Under the pieces are notes generated by a model, which worked only from the letters and a program-made list of their open reading frames with translations, did not search any database and was not told the DNA's origin. Source: JANNSX01 sp963741525 (lineage in GTDB: Bacteria; Pseudomonadota; Alphaproteobacteria; Rhizobiales; Hyphomicrobiaceae). Taken from it: a DNA stretch of 64,000 bases. Shown here piece by piece: positions 9,579-17,914 of the stretch (the stretch's first letter is position 1; each line of letters begins with the position of its first letter). A program made the position numbers and the translations under genes. The stretch covers positions 1-64,000 of the forward strand of contig CAVUIW010000025.1 of NCBI GenBank assembly GCA_963741525.1. The letters run 5' to 3'.

Positions 9579-10037
9579 ATGCAACCGATGACCGCCCGTC
9601 CCCGAATGCTCCTCGAAACGCCCGATGTGGTCATCACGATCGCCGAGGTGCGGCTCGGCCGCCATCGCATTCCCGCAGGCGCCATCCGCTCCGTCGGGAC
9701 GGATGAAGCGTGCGAAGTGCGCGTGTCCGGATCGCTCATCTGCAGCGCCGGCTTCCTGGCTGCGGCTACGAGCCTGCTGCCATTCATCGGTATCGGCCTG
9801 CTCGGTGCCAAATGGATGATCGGTGTCGTGCTGCTCGCCGGCATCGGCCTCGCCGCCCTGCAGGATGCCTTCGCCCGCCATCGCACGACCCTCTACCGCC
9901 TCTGGCTCGACACGGGCCGCGGCTCAGAGCTCGCTTTCGTGACGACGAGCGAAGCCTTGCGCGATGCTGTCGTCAGGGCCATCGACCTCATCGGCACGCC
10001 GCGCGCCGCGATCGGACCGGTACTACAAGCCGCTTGA
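9579..10037 (+). CDS. Small membrane protein resembling DUF6232
   Basis: 152 residues. An N-terminal beta-rich segment (DVVITIAEVRLGRHRIPAGA, IRSVGTDEA) is followed by two closely spaced hydrophobic helices (GFLAAATSLLPFIGIGLLGA and IGVVLLAGIGLAAL), then a cytosolic-looking C-terminal part (YRLWLDTGRGSELAFVTT). This arrangement matches the DUF6232 type, whose function is unknown. A second ATG at 9591 is possible. No operon partner: nadE ends 80 bases upstream and a repeat region follows. Confidence 0.6.
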   Translation: MQPMTARPRMLLETPDVVITIAEVRLGRHRIPAGAIRSVGTDEACEVRVSGSLICSAGFLAAATSLLPFIGIGLLGAKWMIGVVLLAGIGLAALQDAFARHRTTLYRLWLDTGRGSELAFVTTSEALRDAVVRAIDLIGTPRAAIGPVLQAA

Positions 10038-10049
10038 TTCATCTCATCC

Positions 10050-10088
10050 AGAGCGGGTTCAGTCCAACCGGAATCAAGAACCCGCTCT
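10050..10088. repeat. Palindromic repeat A, 39 bp hairpin
   Basis: Arms AGAGCGGGTTC and GAACCCGCTCT (11 bp perfect) enclose a 17-base middle. A near-identical copy in reverse orientation lies at 49457-49495, so this is a dispersed intergenic family. It lies just after the DUF6232-like gene and just before array B, the same pairing (reversed) as at 49 kb. Confidence 0.9.
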
Positions 10089-10102
10089 GGTTTCTTGGTT
10101 TT

Positions 10103-10325
10103 GAGCACGTTCTACGGCGAACCGGTGTCCACTTCGCCTGAACGTGCTGTCTTGGCTTTGAGCACGTCCTACGGCGAACCGGTGTCCACTTCGCCTGAAC
10201 GTGCTGACTCTTGGCTTTGAGCACGTTCTGCGGCGAACCGGTGTCCACTTCGCCTGAACGTGCCGAACTCTTGGCTTTGAGCACGTTCTGCGGCGAACCG
10301 GTGTCCACTTCGCCTGAACGTGCTC
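10103..10325. repeat. Tandem array of four palindromic units (repeat B)
   Basis: Four copies start at 10103, 10160, 10219 and 10279 (period 57-60). Each unit is about 47 bases: outer arms GAGCACGTTC / GAACGTGCTC and inner arms GGCGAA / TTCGCC around CCGGTGTCCAC, followed by a short linker TTGGCTTTGA. Differences are few (TACGG versus TGCGG), so amplification looks recent. A single reverse copy is at 49395-49442. The minus-strand open frame through it encodes only a periodic peptide and is not taken as a gene. No cas genes and no unique spacers, so not CRISPR. Confidence 0.9.
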
Positions 10326-10480
10326 AGGGGCTTGCTCCCCGGGATGAACCGCTATTCTCCTTAGCGATTGCACATTGCGTGCGGGCTCAGGTCGCACGGA
10401 AACTTGGACCCATTGCAGAGTTCGAGTTTCGGCCGGTTTCCCCTTCGTCCGCCGGTGCATTGCCAAAAAGAGGATAATCC

Positions 10481-11143
10481 ATGTCGTCGCGCTCGCACGG
10501 CCTCAGCGAGGCCTTCCACGCCTATGTGTTGCAGTACATGGTGTCTATGCCACCCGCGGTTGCCGCGCTCGCCGCCGAGGCCGACAAGCTGCCCGAGCGG
10601 AATATGCGCATGGCGGCCGAGCAGGGCCGTTTCATGGCATTCCTGATCGAACTCACGGGAGCGCGGCAGATCATCGAGGTTGGCACGTTCGTCGGTTACG
10701 GCACGCTGTGGATGGCATCCGCGCTGCCGGAAAATGGCCGCATCATCGCGCTCGATATCGAGGCGAGATTTGCGGACATCGGCCGCCCGTTCTGGCGCAT
10801 GGCCGGTGTCGAAAGCCGGATCGACTTGAGGCTGGGGCCGGCCCTCGAATCCCTGGCATCGCTGCGCAAGGAGGGCGGTGCCGGCCTGTTCGACATGACG
10901 TTCATCGATGCCGACAAGAAGAACTATCCGACTTACTACGAGCAGTGCCTCGAGCTGCTCCGGCCCGGGGGACTGATGCTGATCGACAATGTTTTCTGGG
11001 GAGGCGACATCGCGAACCCGGAGGATACCTCCGCCGAAACCGCGGTCATCCGCGCGCTCAACACCAAGGTCGCCGCCGATCCGCGCGTTTCGGCGGCAAC
11101 GATCCCGATCGGAGACGGGCTCACTCTGGTGCGAAAACTGTGA
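10481..11143 (+). CDS. Class I SAM-dependent O-methyltransferase (caffeoyl-CoA OMT type)
   Basis: 220 residues. SAM site ARQIIEVGTFVGYGTLWMAS, ALDIEARFADIGRPFW, the metal-binding acidic stretch DMTFIDADKKNYPTYYEQ and GLMLIDNVFWGGDIANPED are those of the divalent-cation-dependent O-methyltransferase family 3, which methylates catechol-like hydroxyls and occurs widely in bacteria without known substrate. AGAGGA at 10470-10475 can serve as ribosome binding site for the chosen ATG. It is convergent with the molybdopterin oxidoreductase, separated by 24 bases. Confidence 0.85.
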   Translation: MSSRSHGLSEAFHAYVLQYMVSMPPAVAALAAEADKLPERNMRMAAEQGRFMAFLIELTGARQIIEVGTFVGYGTLWMASALPENGRIIALDIEARFADIGRPFWRMAGVESRIDLRLGPALESLASLRKEGGAGLFDMTFIDADKKNYPTYYEQCLELLRPGGLMLIDNVFWGGDIANPEDTSAETAVIRALNTKVAADPRVSAATIPIGDGLTLVRKL

Positions 11144-11167
11144 AATCGTAGCTAACCGGCTGCAGCC

Positions 11168-13249
11168 TCACGCTTTCCTTATCCAAACCTTGTTGTCGTG
11201 GAAGGGCGCGCCGCCATAGGGGGCGGCCTGGTCAGCCCCCGTAAGGGTATTGATGCCCTCACCGTCACGGAAATGGCTATTGGGCGCGATGCCTTCGACA
11301 ATGACGACGCCGCGCTGCACGCCGTCGAAGCCTTCCGCCCACAAGCCGATCTCGCCGCGTGTGTTGCCCATGGAAATTGCGGTGCCATCGGCGATGTTTA
11401 GTCGCACGAGATCCTCCGGATGCATCAGCGCGCGCGGGCGGCCGTGCTTCTCGCGGCTCGAATCCGTCTCGTTGAAGCTCGAGTTGAGATAGGCGCGCGC
11501 GGGTGCCGTGACGAGGCGGAAGGGGTGCGCCGCGTCTGCATTCTCAGTCACGTTCCAATAGTCTGGCAATGACGGCAACTCGGCGTGCCGCCCCTTCGGC
11601 CCGTCGTTCTTGACCGGCACGCTCATCCATTGCGGCTTGAAGCGGAATTTGCCGTCCGGCCAGCCGAAGCCGTTCAGATAGTGCGAGTCCTCGAAGGAGG
11701 GCTGCACATCGCGCCAGCGGCCGCGCTCGAGCTCCTCGATCGTGCCGTGGCCGGAGTTCCGCAATGTCCAGTCGATGAGCTGGCGCGGGCTCATGTCGAA
11801 GCCCTCGTGCTCGGCGCCGACGCGCTTGGCCAAGGCCGACACGACATCGTGGTTCGACCAGCACTCGCCCGGCGGATCGATGAGCTTGGGCCCCAATTGC
11901 ACATGGCCGTGGCCGGACGCCTGATAGACGTCGTCGTGCTCGAGAAACATGGTGGCCGGCAGCACGATGTCGGCGAGCTTCGCCGTCTCGGTCATCACCT
12001 GCTCGTGGACGGCGACGAAGAGATCATCGCGCATGAAGCCCTGGCGGACTTTCCGCTGCTCGGGCGCGACCTCCAGCGGGTTCGTACTCTGGATCAACAT
12101 GGCGGTCACCGGCGGGCCGCCCTTGAGATCGTAAGGGTCACCAGTCAAGGCCGGGCCGATGCGCGACTGATCGATGACGCGCACCGATTTGTCGACCTTG
12201 TCGAGCCCTTCGATCAGCGTCTTGTTCCAGTGATAGATGCCGCCGAGCGAATGCATCGCGCCGCCGCCTTCATGCTTCCAGGCGCCCATGACGGTTGAGA
12301 GCGATAGCACGGTGTGCATAGCCTGAGCGCCGTTGCGCGAGCGGGTAAAGCCGAAGCCCAAGCGGAAATAGGTGCGCGGCGTCGCGCCGAGCATTGCGGC
12401 GAAGTTCTCGATCTCGGCAACGGACAAGCCGGTGATGGCGCTCGCCCATTCAGGTGTGCGGGTTTTCAGATGCGCTTCGAGATCGTCCGGACAATCGGCA
12501 AAACGCGCCATGTAGGCGCGGTCAGCCTTGCCGTCGCGGAATAGGCAATGCATCAGCGCGCACGCCAACGCGCCATCCGTGCCAGGCCGCAAGATCAGCC
12601 CCACATCTGCCTGCTCGACGGTGCCATTCCGGTAGACGTCTACCGCGATGATCTTGGCGCCGCGCTTCCGCCGTGCCTCGATCGCGTGCGTCATGACGTT
12701 GACCTGCGTCGCGACGGGATTGCCGCCCCAGATGACGACCTGGTCCGACTTCGCCATCTCGCGCGAGTCAGGCCCATAAAGCTTGCCCGTTCCGGCGACG
12801 AATCCAGGGTAGGAAGTGCCGACGCAGATGGTCGAATAGAATCGCGAGTAGCGCTTGGCATGCCGCAAGCGCTCGATGCTGTCGCGCATCACGAGGCCCA
12901 TGGTGCCGGCATAGTAGTAGGGCCAGACGGCTTCCGGCCCGAGCTCGCGCTCGGCTTTCAGGAAGGCTTCCGCCGTGATGTCGAGGGCGTCGTCCCAGGA
13001 GATGCGCTCGAAATCGCCCGAGCCCTTCTCTCCCTTCCGGCGGAGCGGATAGAGCAGGCGGTCCTTGTGATGCACCCGCTCGGCATAGCGGGCGACCTTG
13101 GCGCAGACGACGCCCTTCGTGTAGCTATGATCCTTGGCGCCACGCACGCGGCCGATGCGGTTGTCGTCCAGGATTTCCACATCGAGCGCGCAGGTCGAGG
13201 GGCAGTCGTGCGGGCAAACCGTGTGGCCGATCGGTACCTTGGCGTCCAT
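11168..13249 (-). CDS. Molybdopterin-dependent oxidoreductase with N-terminal 4Fe-4S site
   Basis: 693 residues of the DMSO reductase superfamily. Cys12, Cys16, Cys20 (VCPHDCPSTC) and Cys49 (KGVVCAKV) form the N-terminal iron-sulfur site. Core motifs follow: ISWDDALDITAEAFL, STICVGTSYPGF, DQVVIWGGNPVATQ, KIIAVDVYRNGT, AWKHEGGGAMHSLGG; the C-terminal molybdopterin dinucleotide-binding domain includes HPEDLVRLNIADGTAISM. No Tat-type twin arginine is present, so it is probably cytoplasmic. No separate electron-transfer subunit lies beside it. Substrate unknown; related to formate dehydrogenase-like, polysulfide and thiosulfate reductase-like groups. Confidence 0.85.
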   Translation of the reverse strand: MDAKVPIGHTVCPHDCPSTCALDVEILDDNRIGRVRGAKDHSYTKGVVCAKVARYAERVHHKDRLLYPLRRKGEKGSGDFERISWDDALDITAEAFLKAERELGPEAVWPYYYAGTMGLVMRDSIERLRHAKRYSRFYSTICVGTSYPGFVAGTGKLYGPDSREMAKSDQVVIWGGNPVATQVNVMTHAIEARRKRGAKIIAVDVYRNGTVEQADVGLILRPGTDGALACALMHCLFRDGKADRAYMARFADCPDDLEAHLKTRTPEWASAITGLSVAEIENFAAMLGATPRTYFRLGFGFTRSRNGAQAMHTVLSLSTVMGAWKHEGGGAMHSLGGIYHWNKTLIEGLDKVDKSVRVIDQSRIGPALTGDPYDLKGGPPVTAMLIQSTNPLEVAPEQRKVRQGFMRDDLFVAVHEQVMTETAKLADIVLPATMFLEHDDVYQASGHGHVQLGPKLIDPPGECWSNHDVVSALAKRVGAEHEGFDMSPRQLIDWTLRNSGHGTIEELERGRWRDVQPSFEDSHYLNGFGWPDGKFRFKPQWMSVPVKNDGPKGRHAELPSLPDYWNVTENADAAHPFRLVTAPARAYLNSSFNETDSSREKHGRPRALMHPEDLVRLNIADGTAISMGNTRGEIGLWAEGFDGVQRGVVIVEGIAPNSHFRDGEGINTLTGADQAAPYGGAPFHDNKVWIRKA

Positions 13250-13323
13250 GGGAGCGATCCTTGATGATTTGCGTGTCGTTTTAGCCTATTCGAGTGGCGA
13301 TTGCACCTTTGAGGAGAGACGCC

Positions 13324-13927
<604 letters not shown>

Positions 13928-14048
13928 ATCTTCGCAGCCAACGCTCCGCCCCACCGCGGCTCGTTCCCGAACCCGAGAGCATGAAAGTCCAGAGGGACGG
14001 AGTGGCCGGCCCGTGATCAAATTCAATCGGATGTGGCACGCGCACGAT

Positions 14049-14162
14049 CGTCTCGGGTGGGATCGCCGATGCGATCCCACCCGAGACGTGAATCGTTCGC
14101 GCAAGCCAATGTGGCGCGAGAGATTCACGTCATCCACCGGCGCGAACGCGCCCGTGGATGAC
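14049..14162. repeat. Cluster of three consecutive hairpins
   Basis: First hairpin 14049-14066 / 14071-14088: perfect 18-bp stem with loop CGAT. Second 14088-14128: GTGAATC / GATTCAC with an inner TCGCGC / GCGCGA pair. Third 14129-14162: GTCATCCAC / GTGGATGAC with inner GGCGC / GCGCC and loop GAAC. The three abut without spacer. They lie in a kilobase without genes and look like a REP/BIME-type extragenic element. Confidence 0.9.
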
Positions 14163-14779
14163 GATCTCGCGCGCAGCCACTCCGTCGCCGCCGAGGGTTT
14201 GCCGCCGCCTTGGGCTTTCGAAACCGAAGTTCCATGCGAAAGCCCCTCGCCTACATCCGGGACGAGAGTAGTTGCGGTCAGATTTCCCATCCGCAACGGC
14301 AGGAAGGCGCCGGATAGCTTATGTCCGGCCTCCTCGACGCTCCCCGCTACCGGCTCACCAGCGCGCGTTCCGGTCCTCTGGCGACGGGGTTGAGCGGAGT
14401 ATGGGGGCGTGCGCAATGGGCGGGGATAAGTTCTTTGGCGGTATGGTTCGAGTGAGGGGAGCAACTCGCGAAATGCGTCCTAGTTGGTGGAGGAGGATGG
14501 TCGTAGGGGCGACCGGCAGGTCGCCCGCCTCGCGGCACGGCATGGCGGTCGTGGTGTGTGTCCGGACGAGCGGCCGTCCCTCATCCTGCCCTCTCGCCCT
14601 ACGCTCTCGCTACGGGGAGAGGAAGGCGAAGACCGTGCTCACCTCACATGTCAGGGACGCACCGTGCTTCTGCCTCTCCCCGCTTGCGGGGAGAGGGGAG
14701 GGTGAGGGGCGGCCATAGGGGAGGTCGTTGCCAAGGCCACTCCAGACGGGCGACCGGCAGGCCGCCCGGCCAGACGCGA
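14163..14779. other. Gene-free stretch with short palindromes
   Basis: No credible gene. Two copies of a 20-bp palindrome GGGCGACC-GGCA-GGTCGCCC (14507-14526; 14748-14767 with one change) and one CCTCTCCCCGC / GCGGGGAGAGG hairpin (14672-14695) are visible. The latter type recurs near 42.3 kb. Open frames here have no recognisable protein features. The last palindrome lies 13 bases after the malate synthase stop on the minus strand and could help end that transcript, although it lacks a T-run. Confidence 0.6.
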
Positions 14780-16375
14780 TCACAGCATCCTGTAGGCCGG
14801 CAGCGTCAGGAACGCGTCCAACTGCTCAGCCGTCGAGAGGGAACGGAAGATCTCGATGGCTTCAGGAAATCGACCCTTGGCGAAGGCTTCGCCGATTTCG
14901 CCTTTGATGCGCTCGACCTCCTCGCCGATCAACTTGTCCGCCCAGGCCTTCGTCACTTTCGTACCGCCCTCGAGCGCCACGCCGAATTTCAGCCACTGCC
15001 AGTTCTGCGAGCGGCTGATCTCGGCGGTGGCCGCGTCCTCCATGAGGTTGTAGAGCGGAACGGCGCCACGGCCGCGCAGCCACGCCTCGATGTATTGGAT
15101 GCCGACTCGAATGTTCTCTCGGAAGCAGCCTTCCGACTTCGTGCCTTCGTGCACTTGCAGCAGATCGGCTTGCGTCACGCTCACATCGTCGCGCGCCTTG
15201 CCGAGCTGGTTTGACTCGGGCATCAGCCGGTCGAATACCTCCATAGCGACAGGAACGAGATCAGGATGGGCAACCCACGTGCCGTCGTGGCCATCGCCCG
15301 CCTCGCGCTCCTTGTCAGCTTTGACTCGGGCGAAGGCCGCGGCATTCGCTTGCACGTCCTTGCGGTTGGGAATCTGCGCCGCCATTCCGCCCATCGCGAA
15401 GGCACCACGTTTGTGGCAGGTCTTGATGAGGAGGAGGGAATAGCTGCGAAGGAACGCCTTACCCATCACCACCTGCGAGCGATCCGGCAGGATGAACGCC
15501 TGATTGTTCCTGAGCGTCTTGATGAAGGAGAAGATGTAGTCCCAACGGCCGCAGTTGAGGCCGAGGATGTGATCGCGCAGCTCGAAGAGGATCTCGTCCA
15601 TCTCGAAGGCGGCAGGCAGCGTCTCGATCAGCACCGTGGCGCGGATGGTGCCCTCGGCAAGCCCCAGCACGCTCTCGGCAGTGAGGAAGACGTTGCTCCA
15701 CAGCCGCGCTTCCAAGTGACTCTCCAGCTTCGGCAGATAGAGGTAAGGACCGGAGCCTTGCGCCAGAGCGACTTTCGCGTTGTGGAAGACATAGAGCCCG
15801 CAATCGAACAGCGCGCCCGACATCGGCTGTCCGTCGACTTCGACATGCGCCTCCGGCAGATGCCAACCGCGGGGGCGGACAATAAGGACGGCAGGCTTGG
15901 GTCCGAGCTTGTAGGTCTTGCCCGTCGCCGTATCCGTGAACCCGAGCGTACCCTGCCAGCGCGCCATCATGTTCGCCTGGCCCTCGACCATGTTGGCGAA
16001 AGTGGGCGAGTTTGCGTCCTCGAAATCGGCCATGAAGACCTTGGCGCCGGAGTTCAGCGCGTTGATCACCATCTTCTGGTCGGTCGGGCCGGTGATCTCG
16101 ACGCGGCGGTCGAGCAAATCGGCTGGAGCCGGCCGCACCCGCCAGCTGCCCTCGCGAATGTGGGCTGTCTCGGGCAGGAAACGCGGCAGCTCACCGGCAT
16201 CGAACCGCTGCTGCCGCTCGACGCGCGCGGCGAGCCGCTTCTGCCGCTCGCCCTCGAAGGCGCGATGCAAATCGGCGAGGAAGGTCAGAGCCTCGGCGGT
16301 CAGCACATGCTCCGTCCCCGGCGGAATGGGAGCCTTGAGCACGAGACCTTCGGGCAGCTTCAATGCGTTCGGCAT
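14780..16375 (-). CDS. aceB: Malate synthase A
   Basis: 531 residues, the usual length of the A isoform. Condenses glyoxylate and acetyl-CoA to malate in the glyoxylate shunt. Seen: KVFMADFEDANSPTFANMVE, VLIVRPRGWHLPEAHVEVDG, IRATVLIETLPAAFEMDEIL, GLNCGRWDYIFSFIKTLRNN, FAMGGMAAQIP, VHEGTKSEGCFRENIRVGIQ, MEDAATAEISRSQNWQW. The acidic residues of IETL and GRWDYIF provide the magnesium site and ED in LMEDAATAEI the catalytic region. Isocitrate lyase is not in the window. It follows the polyamine-type permease by 70 bases on the same strand but is probably transcribed separately. Confidence 0.95.
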   Translation of the reverse strand: MPNALKLPEGLVLKAPIPPGTEHVLTAEALTFLADLHRAFEGERQKRLAARVERQQRFDAGELPRFLPETAHIREGSWRVRPAPADLLDRRVEITGPTDQKMVINALNSGAKVFMADFEDANSPTFANMVEGQANMMARWQGTLGFTDTATGKTYKLGPKPAVLIVRPRGWHLPEAHVEVDGQPMSGALFDCGLYVFHNAKVALAQGSGPYLYLPKLESHLEARLWSNVFLTAESVLGLAEGTIRATVLIETLPAAFEMDEILFELRDHILGLNCGRWDYIFSFIKTLRNNQAFILPDRSQVVMGKAFLRSYSLLLIKTCHKRGAFAMGGMAAQIPNRKDVQANAAAFARVKADKEREAGDGHDGTWVAHPDLVPVAMEVFDRLMPESNQLGKARDDVSVTQADLLQVHEGTKSEGCFRENIRVGIQYIEAWLRGRGAVPLYNLMEDAATAEISRSQNWQWLKFGVALEGGTKVTKAWADKLIGEEVERIKGEIGEAFAKGRFPEAIEIFRSLSTAEQLDAFLTLPAYRML

Positions 16376-16445
16376 CGCGATCCTCGAGCTTGGGAAATTC
16401 GCTTGCGCCCCTGCTACACCAGAGCCCGGGCGTCCGTCGAGGGTG

Positions 16446-17294
16446 CTACTTGCCTTGTCCGGCGACGGTGTCGGTATCGCGCGTCAGATAGTAGGCGCCA
16501 AGGATCGGCAGGAAGGTGACCGCGATGACGAAGATGGCGACCACGTTGGTGACCGGCCGCTGGCGGGGCCGGATCAGCTCGTCCAGCATCCAGATCGGCA
16601 GCGTCTTGGAATCGACACCCGTGCCAGCCGTGAAGGTGGTGACGATGACCTCGTCGAAGGAAAGCGCGAAGGACAGCATGCCACCGGCCAAGAGTGCGGT
16701 CGCGATGTTGGGCAGGATGATGTGGCGGAAGGTCTGGAAGCCGTCGGCGCCGAGATCCATCGAGGCTTCGATCAGCGAGGATGACGTGCGACGGAACCGC
16801 GCCACCGCGTTGTTGTAGACGACGACGATGCAGAAGGTCGCGTGGCCGAGCACGATCGTCCAGAAGGAGAAGGGGATGTCGGCGGCGTTGAAGGCCGAGC
16901 GCAGCGCGATGCCGGTGATGATTCCCGGCAACGCGATCGGCAGGATGAAGAGCAGCGAGATCGCCTCGCGGCCGAAGAATTTCGTGCGCGCCATGGCGGC
17001 CGCCGCCATCGTGCCGAGGATCATGGCGAGGAGGGTCGCCAACAGCGCGATGCGTACCGAGAGCCAGACGGCGTTCCAGATGTCCTGCCGCTCCCAGACG
17101 ACGCCGAACCATTTGAGCGTCAGTCCGGGCGGCGGGAAGGCGTAGGTCTTCTCCTCGGTGGTGAAGGCGTAGAGGAAGATCAGCAGCAGCGGCAGGTGCA
17201 GGAACAAGAGCCCGCCGATGGCGGCGATCTTCAAAGGCAGAGGGGCCCTCATCTCGGCAACGCTGCCTCTGCGGAGTTTGGCGACCTCACTCAT
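16446..17294 (-). CDS. ABC transporter permease, PotC/PotI type
   Basis: 282 residues, six predicted membrane helices, first at LKIAAIGGLLFLHLPLLLIF. The EAA loop SLIEASMDLGADGFQTFRHI contacts the ATPase. One of two permeases of a spermidine/putrescine-type importer encoded from 21183 down to this gene. The ATG at 17292-17294 overlaps the TGA of the toxin gene (17291-17293) as ATGA, so translation is now coupled to the toxin rather than to the partner permease. A longer frame to 17480 exists but lies inside the toxin gene and is not used. Confidence 0.9.
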   Translation of the reverse strand: MSEVAKLRRGSVAEMRAPLPLKIAAIGGLLFLHLPLLLIFLYAFTTEEKTYAFPPPGLTLKWFGVVWERQDIWNAVWLSVRIALLATLLAMILGTMAAAAMARTKFFGREAISLLFILPIALPGIITGIALRSAFNAADIPFSFWTIVLGHATFCIVVVYNNAVARFRRTSSSLIEASMDLGADGFQTFRHIILPNIATALLAGGMLSFALSFDEVIVTTFTAGTGVDSKTLPIWMLDELIRPRQRPVTNVVAIFVIAVTFLPILGAYYLTRDTDTVAGQGK

Positions 17295-17632
17295 TTGAGC
17301 CCCAACGCCAGTCGCAGCCCGAGGTCCAAACGCGGCCAAAGCTCGTCGGCCAAACGGCCGGCACGACGCTTGACGTCTCGTCTGTCGACTGTTGAAATCT
17401 GTGCAACCAAAACTACCGAGGGCTTTCGCAATCCCGATTGCCGCGCCAAAACGCGGAAATTGCCGGGGGCATGCTCCCATTTGAGATTGGTCGTCATGGA
17501 AGCGACGACGACGGTATTGAGTTCGCTCTCATTGTACTCGTTGGCCGAGACGACGACACAAGGGCGCTCGAAACCTGGCGCTGAACCCCTCGGCTCTCCG
17601 AAATCAACCCACCAGATATCTCCCCGCCGCAC
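17291..17632 (-). CDS. Type II toxin, PemK/MazF family endoribonuclease
   Basis: 113 residues with the MazF/PemK opening RRGDIWWVDFGEPRGSAPGF, then ERPCVVVSANEYNES, VVVASMTTNLKWEHAPGN and PSVVLVAQISTVDRRDV; the GD-x-W-W, R-P and T...S positions are those of ribosome-independent mRNA interferases. Start is GTG at 17630-17632, directly after the antitoxin TGA. The C-terminus LDLGLRLALGLK is the typical MazF tail. Its stop overlaps the start of the downstream permease (ATGA). Inserted between the two permease genes of a polyamine-type transporter. Confidence 0.9.
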   Translation of the reverse strand: MRRGDIWWVDFGEPRGSAPGFERPCVVVSANEYNESELNTVVVASMTTNLKWEHAPGNFRVLARQSGLRKPSVVLVAQISTVDRRDVKRRAGRLADELWPRLDLGLRLALGLK

Positions 17633-17875
17633 TCAATCCTCCCACTCGACGCGTGCCGCAGTCCTTCTCTGCGCGGCTTGCAATGCGGGATCGAGCGGCG
17701 GGCCGCCATCGGCGCACACGCGATTGAGGGCTTCAGTGATCCACTCACGCCCGTGCTGCTCGAGATATGCCTCGATCGCCAACCGGTATAGCTCGCTGCG
17801 TTTGAGGCCCCGCGCCTTGGCGAGGCGCTCGGCGGCCTCGAACGTCTCATCGGGAAGTGAAATTGCAGTCTTCAT
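17633..17875 (-). CDS. Type II antitoxin, ribbon-helix-helix protein
   Basis: 80 residues. The N-terminal RHH fold MKTAISLPDETFEAAERLAK, ARGLKRSELYRLAIEAYLEQ binds DNA as a dimer; the C-terminal acidic tail (residues 55-80) would wrap the toxin. Stop codon immediately precedes the toxin GTG, so the pair is bicistronic. A strong promoter with a palindrome spans 17882-17910, only six bases upstream of the ATG, implying a leaderless mRNA and autorepression. Confidence 0.88.
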   Translation of the reverse strand: MKTAISLPDETFEAAERLAKARGLKRSELYRLAIEAYLEQHGREWITEALNRVCADGGPPLDPALQAAQRRTAARVEWED

Positions 17876-17910
17876 GAACGTAGTATAACAATAGTTATAC
17901 TCATTTGCAA
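17876..17910 (-). promoter_or_regulatory. Promoter and operator of the toxin-antitoxin pair
   Basis: Read on the minus strand: -35 TTGCAA (17910-17905), 17-base spacer, -10 TATACT (17887-17882), then six bases and the antitoxin ATG. A perfect inverted repeat AGTATAAC-AATA-GTTATACT (17882-17901) covers the -10 and most of the spacer, an ideal site for the RHH antitoxin. AT-rich against its GC-rich surroundings. Confidence 0.75.
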
Positions 17911-17914
17911 GCTC

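Noticed and set aside
7782..9881. 699-codon open frame antisense to nadE
   Set aside because: High-GC shadow of nadE; the composition is Arg/His/Glu rich without domain similarity.
10103..10325. CRISPR array
   Set aside because: Units are contiguous with 10-13 base conserved linkers, not unique spacers, the unit is itself a large palindrome, and no cas gene is near.
10039..10466. Minus-strand open frames encoding a periodic peptide (VDTGSPQNVLKAKS units)
   Set aside because: They are only the translation of the palindromic DNA array; different units are read in different frames and there is no start context or family match.
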